A DNA stretch of 64,000 nucleotides from Trichoplax adhaerens. Lineage: Eukaryota; Placozoa; Uniplacotomia; Trichoplacea; Trichoplacidae. This document shows positions 25,501 to 39,600 of the stretch, piece after piece (position 1 is the first letter of the stretch; each line of letters opens with the position of its first letter). Made by a program: the position numbers and the translations under genes. The notes under the pieces were generated by a model, which was not told the DNA's origin, did no database searches, and worked only from the letters and a program-made list of their open reading frames with translations. The stretch is taken from the NCBI RefSeq assembly GCF_000150275.1, contig NW_002060954.1, positions 1,144,074 to 1,208,073 of the forward strand, given 5' to 3'.

Positions 25501-27742
25501 TCATTCTCGAGAATGTGTATGAAACACCCGAGAAAGTATGTCATGATTCAAAGAAACGAAATATGCAATACAGTAGTACATTATCACTGAGTGGTTCATA
25601 ATACGAAAGTGTGCATAGTATACAAAGCAATAGAAAGCATCAATAAGCTAAAGTAATCAATTTCAAAATATATTGTTAGCCTTAAAATATTTTCTGTTAC
25701 GGTAGGTCTTTGTTGTTATGGAAAAACTTGATGGAGATATGTTAGAATTAATATTATCTAGTCCTAGAAGCCGACTTAATGAGAGAATGACTAAATACTT
25801 GGTTTTACAGGTAATGGAATAGTATTCAGTTTGTATTACTGTAAATTTAAAGCGCAAATTAAGCTTAACAGAAAATATAACAAATATTTAATATATTTCA
25901 AAATATTACGATTTCTCAGCTTATTAGTGCATTTTAAAATAAATTTGGAAATGATTCATTGCACTCAGACTGCGATGCTGTAGCAACACTATCTTAGTTA
26001 CTACGATATCATGTCTAGTGCGGCACTTTACCCTATTGACACAATTTAACGGAAATTATCTATTACTGTTACGAAAATAATAAAGTAATAAAAATTATGC
26101 TTCATAATTAATTGCGAAATCGACTTTTATTCCTTGCAGATTTTGTACGCACTACGTTATCTTCATAGTAAGAACGTTGCCCACTGTGATTTAAAACCAG
26201 AAAATGTGCTTATTTTAAAGCATGAAGAAGCTTTACCGCAGATAAAACTTTGTGATTTTGGATTCGCGAAGATTATCGGCGAAAGATCGTTTCGTAAATC
26301 GATTGTCGGCACTCCAGCATATTTAGGTCTGATTATATTCTGTAGTATAAATTACTCAACTTTATGCACGTAAATTATTCTAATTCGATATATTAACATG
26401 ATACTTTATATATATATATACATTTGATATATTAATTTAATAGCTCCTGAAGTCTTCAAAAACAAGCGATATAATCGATTGCTCGATTTATGGTCCGTAG
26501 GCGTAATCATTTATGTCAGGTATACTTGCAATATGTCATAATTTCGGCGTTCATATCAATATATACGAGTATTGATCAATTCTAAGGCAACTAAGCATAT
26601 TATGTAAAATCTTTTTCTCGGTGATATTTTATAAATTTGTTGTAGTCTTAGTGGGACATTTCCATTTAATGAAGATGAAGAAATTAAAGATCAAATAGAA
26701 AGTGCTGCTTTTATGTATCCTGATAATCCGTGGGCGGAAATCTCTCAAGATGGTAAGCTCAATCATGATTTTTGACATGCAGTATTAATGATAGAACTTG
26801 TATTCTAATGACGATATACTGTACCAGCGTGTTTTAACTACGTACACGCGGCTAAAATGAAGATAACAAAGTATACGTATAAGTATGTTACCAGCTGAAG
26901 CATGAAATCAGAAGTTAAAGCCATGGGCCTACTATCTGAGCTGATCCGTTTGAGATTTACTTACTGTACATTTCTGAGTCTTTGAATATTATCAATCTAT
27001 TAATTATAATCAGGAAATCACAGCAACTACAGGTCTCTATTTAGAACAAATTATAAGATCCAAATTTTATTTGAAATCAACTGATTTTTCAGATTCACTA
27101 CGTAAATGTCAATTGCCAGTACTTAAATAATATTACAAAGAATACAATAAACTATACAACTATATCTAGTAGAAGGCAAAATTATTATCAGTAAATCTCG
27201 ATCTTAAGTTACCGTTAAACATACCAAATGCCTCTACCGTGTATAAGTTATCCTATAATATAATAACATTAATAGTCTTTGTTATGCATCGATACATTTA
27301 CATTTGATGTACTATATTTTATTTCAGCAATAAATCTAATAAACAATCTATTGCAAATCGAATTAAAGAAGCGATACTCTGTCGATAAAGCGATATATCA
27401 TAAATGGCTACAGGTTAGTGATAGGACAGTAACTGCTTATTTTTATTTCTTCTCTACATGTTATACTTTAATAGCAAGGATAGATTATTACGGACTTTAA
27501 CTAAATTTCGATAGACAAAATTCATTTATTATATGGTATTACTGTTTATCTTACAGCATTCTGAAACAATTGAGGACATCCATCATTTGGAGCGTCATAT
27601 TAATAAGCTAATTATTCCGAAAGAAACTCAAATGAGTAGATTGAAACTTGATAAGGAAAGAGTTTATCATATGGAAGGTGGAGCATCTGCATCGTCACAT
27701 TCCAAGTATCAGAAACAGTTTGAAAGATCAACCTGCTTATAA
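16523..27742 (+). CDS. PRKD: Protein kinase D (PKD/PRKD family), 21 coding exons
   Basis: Exons 16523-16660, 22123-22270, 22390-22527, 22678-22958, 23060-23096, 23212-23273, 23339-23435, 23634-23771, 23869-24089, 24342-24419, 24542-24785, 24886-24935, 25007-25079, 25228-25334, 25479-25535, 25706-25810, 26140-26326, 26444-26519, 26646-26752, 27328-27413 and 27557-27742 join in phase to 871 residues (human PRKD1-3 have 878-912). It is a diacylglycerol-activated Ser/Thr kinase. Domains: ubiquitin-like dimerisation domain (about 10-96, [11 protein letters not shown] then VQLFLHDQN); C1a (110-159) and C1b (216-265) with full zinc-binding Cys/His sets; an acidic linker ([12 protein letters not shown]); PH domain (403-517); kinase (551-810) with [11 protein letters not shown], Lys581 in AIKVVDK, Glu599, HCDLKPEN (Asp675), DFG 697-699 and APE 721-723. 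Both activation-loop serines are kept (Ser708 and Ser712 in [12 protein letters not shown]). The protein ends STCL, a type I PDZ ligand. The acceptor at 23869 was chosen because the nearer one breaks the frame. Confidence 0.96.
16983..17150 (+). CDS. Possible small exon with a ubiquitin-like/PB1-like start (doubtful)
   Basis: An open frame within the kinase intron encodes, after an in-frame Met near 17008, a stretch with [20 protein letters not shown] followed by [18 protein letters not shown] and a stop. The pattern (a strand with KYG, a second strand, then a helix with LEDAI) recalls the first half of a beta-grasp domain of the PB1 or DWNN kind. There is no second half and no clear splicing partner. 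It could be a relic, a cassette exon, or chance. Confidence 0.2.
   Translation, partial: YSYVCAIMMLYPLSTVKKDLKFRLKYGETTAWVKMKFEDIACNSKCLNLEDAIRI
18077..18100. repeat. (ATT)n microsatellite
   Basis: About eight TTA/ATT copies just before a pentamer island, the same pairing seen at 8.9 kb. Confidence 0.9.
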
Positions 27743-27812
27743 GAATGAGTGGCCGTAATAACGCTTTAAATAATATTCCGTATCGTACAGAATGTTATTT
27801 ATAATTTTCATT

Positions 27813-28049
27813 TTAACCCAGGTATGCGTCATTCTGAATAGCTGTACATGTAAATAGGACTTGCATTACGCAGTGATCAGCTTCGATGCCATTTTCTTTA
27901 TTTATCGATAGCTTGTGCAACTCTCTTAAGAAGTTAAAATGAGATAATACTTGTCCGAAACGTGTTAATGAAGATGAAGAGTTAATTTGATATTCAGGAA
28001 ATATTTCGTTTAATACTTTATTCTTCATCGTAATTGTCTGTTCCTCCAT
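27813..28049 (-). CDS. Small hypothetical protein or terminal exon, convergent with protein kinase D
   Basis: A 78-codon frame runs from ATG 28049-28047 to TAA at 27813. An acceptor-like cag near 28036 could instead make it a terminal exon starting at TITMKNKV. The peptide holds NEIFPEYQINSSSSL, FGQVLSHFNFLRELHKLS and ends IQNDAYLG. The composition is balanced and protein-like, with no membrane segment or signal peptide. Its stop is 70 bases from the kinase stop, so the 3' UTRs probably overlap. The opposite-strand frame 28034-28255 is leucine-rich and less convincing. The family is not recognised, and no upstream exon was found. Confidence 0.35.
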   Translation of the reverse strand: MEEQTITMKNKVLNEIFPEYQINSSSSLTRFGQVLSHFNFLRELHKLSINKENGIEADHCVMQVLFTCTAIQNDAYLG

Positions 28050-28900
28050 TACGTTTCATTGCATGTTGTTATTATTCGTTTCATACTATTAGACCTAAGT
28101 CTAGGGTAATGTTCATTTCTGTACTGTATCATTTATTAGCGAATCTAGTGATACAAAGTTTACTTTTATCGCATTTTCGAGCTATATGCTATGCTTTAAT
28201 ATTGTTAACTCTAACGACAGCTGCTTTAGAAGGGGAATACGTGTTTACAGCTTGAGATTGCTAAAATTCTTCTGCTATTCATTTTATGGATCATGAAATT
28301 ATTATAAAATATTAGAAAGACGAAATTTGTTATAATTATATAATCCATAGTGAGCATGGATCCTTGTGAATTGATAACTTACATTATTACCCGTTCAAGT
28401 TTCCTGTCGTGGAATATTGTTAAAATTTATAGGGATATTCTAAAAAGTTATAGTTGAATATCTATTGAACATGACAAGGTATTCCACTATATTCTTAAAG
28501 TACCCACGATAATTTCTTGTAATTGAAATTTAACTATTACTCTAGTTCTTATGATATAATTATTTACCAAATGCTGTCGCAAACAGTTCGTATTTACAGT
28601 TATCAGTACTGATTAATTTATTTTATCCGTAATGGTATTCCTGCTATGATCATTTTTCAAGTTCAGATTTTATGTTCTGCTCAAGTCGAGATGTGTTTTA
28701 ATGAACTGTTTTTATTCATGATCGTGATTAATGAGTTATTGAATACTGCTTACAATTTTTAATTATAAATATACATAAATATCAATTAATTCCATCGTAT
28801 TTGTTGCATTGTTTAGTAATTTATGCAGTAATAATCATGTATAGTAATACGGTGCCACAAATCAATGTAGTAAATCATTTCTTAAAACACTTGCTTTTGT

Positions 28901-28908
28901 TGACGTCA
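28901..28908. promoter_or_regulatory. Perfect CRE (TGACGTCA)
   Basis: An exact cAMP-response-element palindrome, the binding site of CREB/ATF factors, in non-coding DNA about 1.2 kb past the kinase stop. One such site by chance is quite possible in a window this long, and no adjacent promoter was seen. Confidence 0.3.
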
Positions 28909-30636
28909 GTCAATGTAATTAAAAGCACTTTGCTGTCATTGCATCGTAGTCAATGAATGTACCTTAACAGCTTGTTTCATTATTATCGTTTGGCATTCTG
29001 CAATAAAATTTCGAATGCTTTCTAGGTCATATCAATTCGGAAAGGTATCCACTAATTTTTCAATAGCAATCACTGGATTTAGACTTTACGGTCTTATCGT
29101 TAATTGTATTACTGCCATTTCGAGCTGACAGCGGATAATTCTTATGAATAATATATCTGCAGTCTATAAATATTGTGTTGTGAACCCCTATTAAAATTTC
29201 GGTCTACACTTCTAGGAGTGTATTGTGTTTAAAGCCGTAAGTCCAGTAATAGCCTACCATTTACTGTATCTACTGTAATGTCTTATGTAGACGCCAGCAG
29301 TGACGTATGATATTAAAGCTGCCTAAAAGAATAGCAGAAATTTATAACTAATTAGTACTTAAATGACATCGATGATACACAATGATAATCTTTAAATAAG
29401 TATATACTGACATGAATTGGCATATCGTCCTTTAGTATATGCTAAGCTACTTGCTGTAACCTCCCTCTGCTGCGTTGTTAGTTCATACCAACACGAAAGC
29501 TATCATTGCCATAAGGGTTATGATTAGATAAGTAATCAGTTAGCAACTAGGATATGTGTTATCAAGACATAATCCGAGACTTTTCTGTCAGTTGTGTTAT
29601 TTATCTTTAATTTTTCTTTATAATTGCATTATCATTAACGATAGCATAAATATGAATATTATTTATTAAAGGTATTATCTTTCAATTGCTCTAAAATCAT
29701 GGTAGTATTATGATTTAACTAAATACCTGCTGAGATAATGCAAAGTTGTGAAAACTACATTTGCTGGTACGCATTTCAAGCCACTTCATTCTACATGTTT
29801 TCTCCAAAGGCAGCCTAGACCGTAGTCCTTTGAATATATGATAAGTACAATCTAAATATGACCTCCTGATTTTGTTCGATCTTAGGCACAGAAAACGAAA
29901 CTATGGTATAAACATCATGACTGTGTATACTAATAATTAATTAACAATTTGTAACAAAACCTCTTCTACTAACTGTAATTAAAGTGTAGTTCACACAAGT
30001 AATTTTTGAATAGGAGATTTTATTACTGGTTCTCTATCAATTTAGATACTAAGTAGACAATAGTACAGCAAGCTCCGACAGACAAGGAAAAGAAGGACTA
30101 AGAACAACAATGACAGAAAAGTGTAGCTGCTTAAATATGTTATCTAACGTTTACGACATGATAATTGCGAAAAACATAATTCAACACTTCCAGAACTTAG
30201 TATGACAATAAAATTATATGATTAGTATCTTATTCTACGAAGCTGAAATCAACATGCTTGAATTATCATAAGCATTACTTATATATACCTGTTATTGTTA
30301 GCAGCTCTAGATTTTGGTATTACTTTTAAGTTATGTCTAATTCACTTCTACATAACATGTTGATAACAATAGCTTGTCTAACAGCTTCACTACACAATTG
30401 CGGAGAGTACTTAAGTATTTACAAACATAAATTCAATTTCACATTGCGTATTAAATTACCCTTCTTTATATACTTAGGTGTGGTATATGATGCTTATATA
30501 TTTTATGGTCTCAAATTGCATTTTCACTTTTCACACATGATCGAAGGCTATTTTTAGATGTTAATAAGATACAGAATATAAATGATACAACTTATTCATC
30601 TGGTCAAGTTATGTATTGCCCGTTGGCAATGACAGG

Positions 30637-30696
30637 TTATAAACTGACCGATCAATTTATAAATTGACTATTCACCTGTTCGGTTTATAAACTGCG
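30637..30696 (+). repeat. Three imperfect direct repeats of TTATAAACTGAC
   Basis: Related words (ttataaactgacc, ttataaattgact, ttataaactgcga) recur at about 20-25 base spacing. They are short, local and of unknown meaning. Confidence 0.4.
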
Positions 30697-33600
30697 ATAT
30701 TGAGATTTAGGTGTACCAGTTTGAAGCGTCACAAGTACTAGGCGGCAAGACGTATAAGTATACTGCCATACTCAGAGCAAAGATATTTATTGGATATAAT
30801 CTGTAATGTATACAATACCTGTTGCAATATATCATTACCATTAAGAAAATTTACAGACTATTAATTATTATTCATTGTAGCATAATTATGAGCGCATGTG
30901 ATGCAAATACATTTACGCATAATTATAACTACGTCTATCTGTGTGTAGAATCGGTTAAGATATGAATAACGTTACAAACCAGGTTATTGTTACCTAATAC
31001 TACGGATCATGGTTTTGTCGTTGAGTATACCCTAAATTTTTGACAGTACTGCACACATAGAAATGATAGATTTAACTTTTTATCAATGTGCCATTAAATA
31101 ACCTATTTGCTTTGCGCGTTTGTGTGCAGTAAATGAAAAATAAACTCGTCCTTTACTTCCACCAGGTTTAAATGAATTAGTATAATGCCGCATGTTACAG
31201 TACTTAATTGACTTGAAGAATAAATTTGAGTTGTCTAGAACTCATCGCTGACACCATTCTTTAGCAAACAATATGCACAAAGACATGAACTTGAGGTTAA
31301 AAGATAAAACTATCTCTATTATTAACTTATAGCAAGATAGAGTTATTATAATGAAAACTATGGTGCCGTAAGACTAGTATACACTATAGTATCGGTATTT
31401 GATTGCTTATATTCCTTTAATACAAACGCTGATCATGGTTAGTACAATACTGCCATTAATTTGATAACTGTTGCACGGAGTAAGCGAACTTAAATAATAT
31501 CGAATTTCTTATATTTGAAAGTGTTCTTAACAATATTTATAGATTATAATAACATAGGTTTAATCCCATAAACTTCTAGTATGAATAATGAATGAGTCGG
31601 AAATTAAAATATAATTTAGTCATTCTCTCTTTAAATATTTTGTCCATATTGAGTAAGATATAAGATTAAACCAACACGAATATCAATAAATATAAAGCTG
31701 ATTACACATTTTGCCTATTGTTTTAAAATTTCACAGATTCTATAACTAACCGTACACCAACTATAAAACGCTGCAAGGTAAACATTGTAACCGGCAAATA
31801 ATAACCGTAAAAGCTGTTGATCGCTTGAAGTGAATTTCTATTAGAGCTTTAATAAAGTAAGCTAGATTATCAAGAAAATGCTTTTTGACTAGGACTACCC
31901 TTGAACTCTCCAATCGATCAAACTTTAATCAGTGATAACTATTACACAAGTAGAATAATTATTGATCCTACTGTTTGTATTAATTGGCAGGGTATAACAA
32001 TAAAGTGGTGACCTGGCAAATCCAGTGTGATATTACGCGTATTTTTCCTATGTTGTGAAATATGAATTTACTTTCTGAATATGTTATCGTTTATATATCG
32101 CTTATAGGATTGTGCTTAAAGTCATAATCTAAGGAATAGTTTTAATAGTATTGTTGATAGTCTCTAGTTTTGCCATAATAAGACATCAAAATCATAGAAT
32201 GAACCATTGCTATAGTACAGAAATAGATCATGAGTTAATATAGCAGACCTCTGTGACATTTTAGTATTGTAGAAATGAAAAAATTTAGCTTATGGCTTTG
32301 ATGCAGATGCACAGAATGTAATAAGAATAAAGAAAAGCAACTGTTATAAATCATAGAAAGACGGGATACATAGGGCCGACAAAAGCCGATCCAAATGGCG
32401 CCATATCATAAAGGTTAATTTAATCAACTGGACAGGTGTGTCAACACAATTGCAATGAGACTAGCAGGGTACCTTCTTAAGCCTCAAGATAGCTGTTAAA
32501 TTATTTAACTATATACAATAATAAATAAACTCTTCATCAACTGATTCTTATTTATGATTAATTTATGGGTTCTAGGAACATTCTTCTGGCGTAGTGATGG
32601 GAAAAACGTTACTATGCCAATTCTTATTTGCCTGTATGACGTTAATATCTGATATAACTATAATTAAGGTATAGCTAGTACATTTGGCTACTAGAATCTG
32701 GAATCTTCTTGCTCAGAATTATAGAAAATTTTCTAGCACCTATGCTTGCGCTTACTGTCATAAAATTAAGTATTTAGTGGCTACTACTATTATTTCACTT
32801 TAAAATATTATTGATGATTTGCGATTAAATATGATCAAGCTAGAAGACGGCGTAATGAATTAATAATAACAAAGTGAATTTGGGTAGTTTTACTATTGTA
32901 ATCATACCAATAGTACTTGTATTATTGTAGTTTTATTGTTGTTGTTGGCATCAAATCAGTTATAAAGATGTTTTTCTTTCCTTGCAAAATTACCATTGTC
33001 ATGAAAATGATAATTCGTTAATGATTGCGAATAAACTATTTCTATACATAATTGTTGTTTAACTTGAAGAAGCGGCTTCGGCTTCAGTCATAAGATGCCG
33101 TCATAATCTTGTCAATGTAACATCTGTATAAACAGTCGTAAGATGATAGGCCTTGTCAGTCGAAATTGCAACAAATAAATTTCTTATTAAATTGACATAG
33201 AAGCTAAGAAATCCAACTTTGCTATATCGAAGATTTTCTGATAAAGATTTGATGAAGCGTTAAAAGTAATCGTTTTTGAATACTACGTATGATATAAAAA
33301 TTTAAATTTTGTGCTATGTATCATTGTCTCAAACAGTGTTACACTCCTATCTTACATATTAATTATGATACTTTCTCTGGTATTATAGAATGTGTAATTA
33401 AAGAATAATGATCAATACGGCACTTGATAGGTAGAGTTGTTTAAGAGTAAAAGCATTATGACCCCTTCTAATGTTTTAGTGAGTTCGATAATAAATGTTG
33501 ATGGTGATGGCAATTTTGATAATACTGAATGATCGAAAAAAATAAAAATTTAGACAGAAATCCTGCTATCAATAGATTGATTCCTACTATAACATTTTAT

Positions 33601-36600
33601 CCACTAGATTATTACGATAATTTCGTATAATAGCAAAATGTTTTAATTGATCATCAATATAGATCAAGTATATAAATTAAGAACCGCCGTTTCCAACTGC
33701 TTGAGAAAAGAAAAATAAGAAGGAATAGATAATTCTATTTATCTGTAGATTAACCTTGCATAACTGATTACAATTATCTATCATCTCGGTTAATCTTAAT
33801 ATGCCATATAACGTTAATAAAAATTAAAAGAGCTACCATTAATGGTATATATTGACCCTAGAAATATTAAATTAGCGTACTCTGAGCTTTCTGTTAAGGG
33901 TTTTGTTCAGAATAGGGAAATAAATGAATATTAAGATAGGAACAAAGTATCAATTTTTTGAAGCGTCTTCCTAAAGCTATAGTTTTTATCAGAATTACTA
34001 TACAGTAATAGCCTAATGACTTGAGGATAAACATGATTAGTATTGTAGTTAATATTTTTTAACTACATGTAGCTTATTAATCTATTCTCATATGATCGCC
34101 TTAACAAAGAAGGAATACTAGATAATTATGTGAGTAGTAAAAAACAATAAGATGGTAACAGTCCTTCTTTGTATAGAACAGGATAAGATAACAGTAATAA
34201 CTGGCATTGTATTCTCCACACATTTAACGATTAAACAGATATTGTCAATAATGATGTTAACAATACAATGAATTGTTCAATTCTTGACATTAGATGAAGG
34301 TAGCTAATCGATTAGGTGCTCTCAGTAATGACTAATATAATTGTACTGGCATAGCATAACGTCCAATTTGTTAGTAAGTATTGCGATAAATAGAGCATAA
34401 TTTTATTCATCGATGATATTGTCTCTTTGTCATCTTCCGTATCGTAGCGATTGTCGCTATCTGATCTGATCTAGTTAGACAAGTAAAGGGAATAAAAACA
34501 ACAACAAAAATAAAACTTGGAATCTTTCCATCTTGTTCAGTCAACTAAATACTTCAAAGTTCAAGCAAGTGGTAAGTTTAATTGATAGTAATTGGATTAA
34601 CTAAAACTTGTTAATAGCACGTATAATAGCTTCATATTCACGAAAATATCATGTTAATTTAAATAATCATTTTAATTGATCAACTTCTGTCCGTTACTGT
34701 TTTATATACGCTACTTTCTATCTCTTTCTAACTACAGTACTTACACCAATTCATCCATTTTTGTATTATTTTACTCTTGCAGACCTATTATTTGCTAAAA
34801 TAGATATTGCAAATATAGACGGTATGCTATTTTTGAATTTCATATCAGTCACGTTGGCGATTAATCCTTCGACATGATTATTATTATTGCGGTGATAATT
34901 ATTATGACTATTTTAATTTTACGAGAAGTTATAATTTTTAACTTATTGCTGTAATAGCATCCGCCTGGTTGCAAGGCGAAGCGAAGCGTGGACCATCAGT
35001 ATCGAGATTGCTTTAATGTTATTTTTTACCATTCTGCCTTATATCTTCTTAGACAAGAGAGTTAAATTCCTGACGTCTTCTCACTTTGATCATTACGATG
35101 AGTACTTAACTTGAAATGGCATAAGTCCCACTGTAATACTCGTAATATTTTGCAAGCTGCAACCAAAGATATGGAACTATGAGCTTATGAAACTTTAACT
35201 ACTGAATTAAATTCTTACTTTACGTTAATTTTAATACCAATTAGCATTTATTTTCCCTGTTGTCGATTTATCCAAAAACAATATACCCCACACGTTAAAA
35301 CTTCTATTAAAGACATGGGCTTAAGTAAATGGGATATATTTGTTCTGAATTTCCTATTTTCATTTTCCAATCTGATTCTATCTGCACGTTAATTATCTCT
35401 AAAAACTACATCGCACAAAACCTGGGTTTTAATTTTTATACCGTAGTCCTAGAATTTTATCATAATTAAAACTTCGTTTGAAAAGACATGCAAATTTCTA
35501 TTTATGATATCTATAGCACGTTTACGCTTTCTGAATGTAGCATTGCGGAAGTGACAAAAGAGTGCTACTTACGGTTTTTAAACGGTTTGATCAGTTACTC
35601 TTTAGACTCTTTAATTGTTATAGTCAAAGGTATAAGGAAAAGCATCATGAGGATAAACGTTTGATTATCTTGTAGCTATCTAAGTAATAAGGTAGCATTT
35701 GCTAGTTTATCCAAATAAGATTATCTACATTAGTAATTTAAGCATTGAGTCTAATATTAAACCTTAAGAGTTATCATAAATTTGGTACAAGGTGTGAATC
35801 AGTCTTAATATTCTTGACTATCAGGTATTATCATGCAGAGTTTTTTTAGGAAAGCATAAGATTATACAGAAGCTATCTTTTCTCGATTGTCAAATTTCTG
35901 CCTAATCCTCAGTCTTATCGAAAGTATTTTTTGGAAAAGGGATTACTGTGCCAAGGGAATAAATTTATTTAGATTATTCCATACTAACAGTGTGCGTACA
36001 TTTAGTAGCCGTTCACTTTATACACACGATAAATTTGCATAATTTCTATTAAATATGATTCAGACTTTATAAAACCTTATATAGACTTAATAGTATCCAA
36101 GGTCATTAGAGTGAACTAGTCCTCTGTAAATTATACCGCGAATAAATATGGTCTATATAATGTATATGCTTATGATACGAGTACATTATTGCTTTATTAC
36201 TGCTTCGTACTAATTCATTGAAACAGAAGCCTCTAAGATTTTAATTGTGAATTACAGCATACATTATTTTAATATTTTCTTTAGCACTACAATAGGCACT
36301 CTTCACGCTATATTTTCTTTAAGCCAAGCTTATTTCAGGTCTATAATTGAAAAGTTTGATATGTCGCTACTAATCACAATACATTACTTATAGTGTACAT
36401 GATGCAGTACACTATTCTACCTGATGTATGGCGTGATAATTCGCTGGATCACAGTATATTATCATGACCATTGGATTCACCTACTTTAGGTATAATTTCG
36501 ATTACTTTCTAGAAATCTTTGGATAATACTGTCGTATGGTATTGCAATCATCTCTAAGTCAGCTCAAGATACAATCTACGATAATTTTTTGATAGTAAGC

Positions 36601-39600
36601 ACAGAGTATAGCTTTCGCATTTGCTGATGCGAAATAATTTTTTATCTCTAATCAATTTCAGTAGTGATTGACTAATTTTCGCTTTGTGATCTTCGTTATC
36701 TGATTTTGTTAAATCAGGAATTGAATTGATTTCAAAACTACCGATATGAGTATGATATACCAGCTACATGTGTAACCGTTAAGTAATGGATTGGCTGCTT
36801 CAATTTACCAATAGGTCTTTACCGCGATGGTTCAGTAACCTAGCATATGAAATTGAAAAGAAGCGTTAATTTTAGTGCTTGCCAATGTTCTTATTATATT
36901 AGCACCATAATCGTACTATAACGTGAATGGTAAGTCAAGATATGTACCACAGAATATATATCATGAGACAGATACTCATTAAAGACTACAAAGAGTCTAT
37001 AGCTCTCATGAGTAGTCTAGCCTTTATCGTTATCATTTAACCCGCGTTTCGAACTTAGAACTGTATATTAGGAAATAGTGCTACCGTATGTATGGAGTTA
37101 ATTATAACTATTAGAGCTACCGTGCTGCAACCTACCGGCATGTTCAGTTGTACAGAAACGCTCTAACGAAGCCATAATAAGTTAAATATCATGAATATCA
37201 ACAGCAAATACTGCATGCCTATTACCAACTAAGATTACACCAATATATGATCTTGGAAAAGAATTCCAAATTAGCTAACTTATATATCTAATATATATTT
37301 ATATATTTTTATACATGTTATATAACTCTCCCATTTTATTAGTGATAGATTGGTAAAATTTTTAATCTTAATTTATTGAGAAATTTTTTAAATAGTGCTG
37401 CTATCTTTTCACGTCATATGGGGCGATTTTATAACTGATTAACTCGTCGTGTATACATTTATATTATATCCTAGTAATGTCCAGTGCAGTACTAATAGTC
37501 AGACTGATTTGATATTTTAATTTGCTTTTGATTCGCATCATAATGAGATGACTTGACAAAGTAGATAGTTATCGTCGATGAAATTAAGTACTAGAAGTAC
37601 TTAAATATCTAGCTTAATATCTACTTTTTCTAGCCTTTTACAAATTCGTTTTGGGTAGCTCAGGAAGATATCTGGTATTTTCGTGTATCATTTACATGCA
37701 TACTTTAATTCACTACTGATTATAGATTACAGGGTGTAATTAATACAATTATTACCATTAAGTTGTAAAAGCTAAGCTGAAAAATAACGTAATCTTTCCA
37801 TTATTGATTGATTCTAATCTAGAAAAGAAAAATTCTCTATTAATATTTTGTAAAGATCTGGTAGAATATAACATTATCAGTATTCTATTTAAAGAATGTG
37901 AATGCTATCAGTTCGGTCATGTAGGATGAGAAGCTGCTAATCTTAGATGAATATACATTCAATTTGGGTATGCGCGGAAGGGGTTAGTATTTATTGACAA
38001 CTAGTAGATTATTTTGCTTTTCAGCTTAGAGTGAGAAAATACGAGTGTCAAACTGGTAGCTCTTAAGACGAAAATATATCAAAATTACTGGTGTATGGTA
38101 TGCAGTTTTAATCTAATTCAATGCATGCCGGTACTAATAATTAGCAGGTGTTAATTATAGGGCTTTTGCAATCTGGGTATTAAGAATTAAAGCCATTATG
38201 CAGGGTTATGGTTCGTTTACATCCATATAACGCTACAGATATGAATAATTTTCTGAGCTATTTTTCGCATAAATATCTATTTTAACTAATTATTAAGTTA
38301 GCGTTTTGTTGTTCCTGTAATATCGGTATTAAAAACAGAGTTGCCATTAGATTATCTTACATCCGCCATTACTATTCTAAAATTTACTAGCTATTCTGGA
38401 ATGTATAAACATTTAAAAGCTAGGAGATACTATGGCATACGAAATTATTTTCCTTCAGATCTAATCAGTTTGCCGTAATCTTTGTTTTCTTAATTAGGTA
38501 GCTAACTATACAATTACGGCAAGGTAGTTAAAGATAGAAAAGACTATCAAATAGATATAATGCAACCCATCATCTTTAATATAATCTAAAGCAATGATTA
38601 ATTACATTTTAATGTTATTTTAGAATTTTACATTTTTATGGCCCTTGAATCGGTTTATTGCTAGACAGTTTCGCTATCAATTAAGTAACTGAAAAATTAG
38701 TAAATATATTCTAAATTTAAGACTACAAATAAACGTATTTGTGAATGCGGCGCCACAAATATTATATATCCTTTCTTCTATCATATTGTTTACTTCGATG
38801 ACGATGGTATTTATGCTATAGTAAATAGTATTTTATCTAGATCATTAATATTTTATAATTCAAGAATAACATCAATCTTACAAGATGAATGCAACTGCTC
38901 TACTAAGACTTAATTAGATATCGAAGGTATCAGCTGCCTACTCATGCTCAGTCTTTGGCTATGTCAAGAAAATGCAGCACAGTGTTTTGCACGTTGATAA
39001 GAATCATAATGAAGGGGAATTCTCTTAAGCTATAGTACAGTATGCTTCAATACTGCACCCTGTATCGATTTTTTTATATATAATCTTGATACTTAAGGGC
39101 CATAGAATTATTTCTATACTAGTCACTGACGATGATCATTAATAAATCCGTGTACGAGTATTATTTTTGCTAGATGGCACGAAATCTTGCTAGTAACTAT
39201 TTGACAGTATATCTACTCATCTTATAAAAATTTCTGTTCCATTAATATCATTATTCGAAGTTGCGATAGCCAGACTCGAAACGGTTTACCCTTAAAACAA
39301 TAGTAGAAAATGAGCTAATTGGTTTCTAATTTACTTAATTTAGATTATCATTTGATCTACGCTATTTAAAGTTGATAGTAGCTATTTGAGATGTATATTA
39401 CTGCTACATGTACTATCACACAGCAATCAGTCGCTAGTGCTCTTTCCTTTACATTTATTATGTTTCAATTACAGTTTCAACGCTATAGCAATAACCAGTT
39501 TTGTAGGCAGATAAAACTAGTGAGTAGCTAAACAAATTCGTTTCAAATGAATAAAGTAAGCTTTAAAATACTGTTTTAGGACTTTTTGATGACGTATTTT

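Noticed and set aside
28034-28255. Leucine-rich plus-strand frame of 73 codons
   Set aside because: It partly overlaps the better minus-strand frame and has no splice partners or signal-peptide layout.
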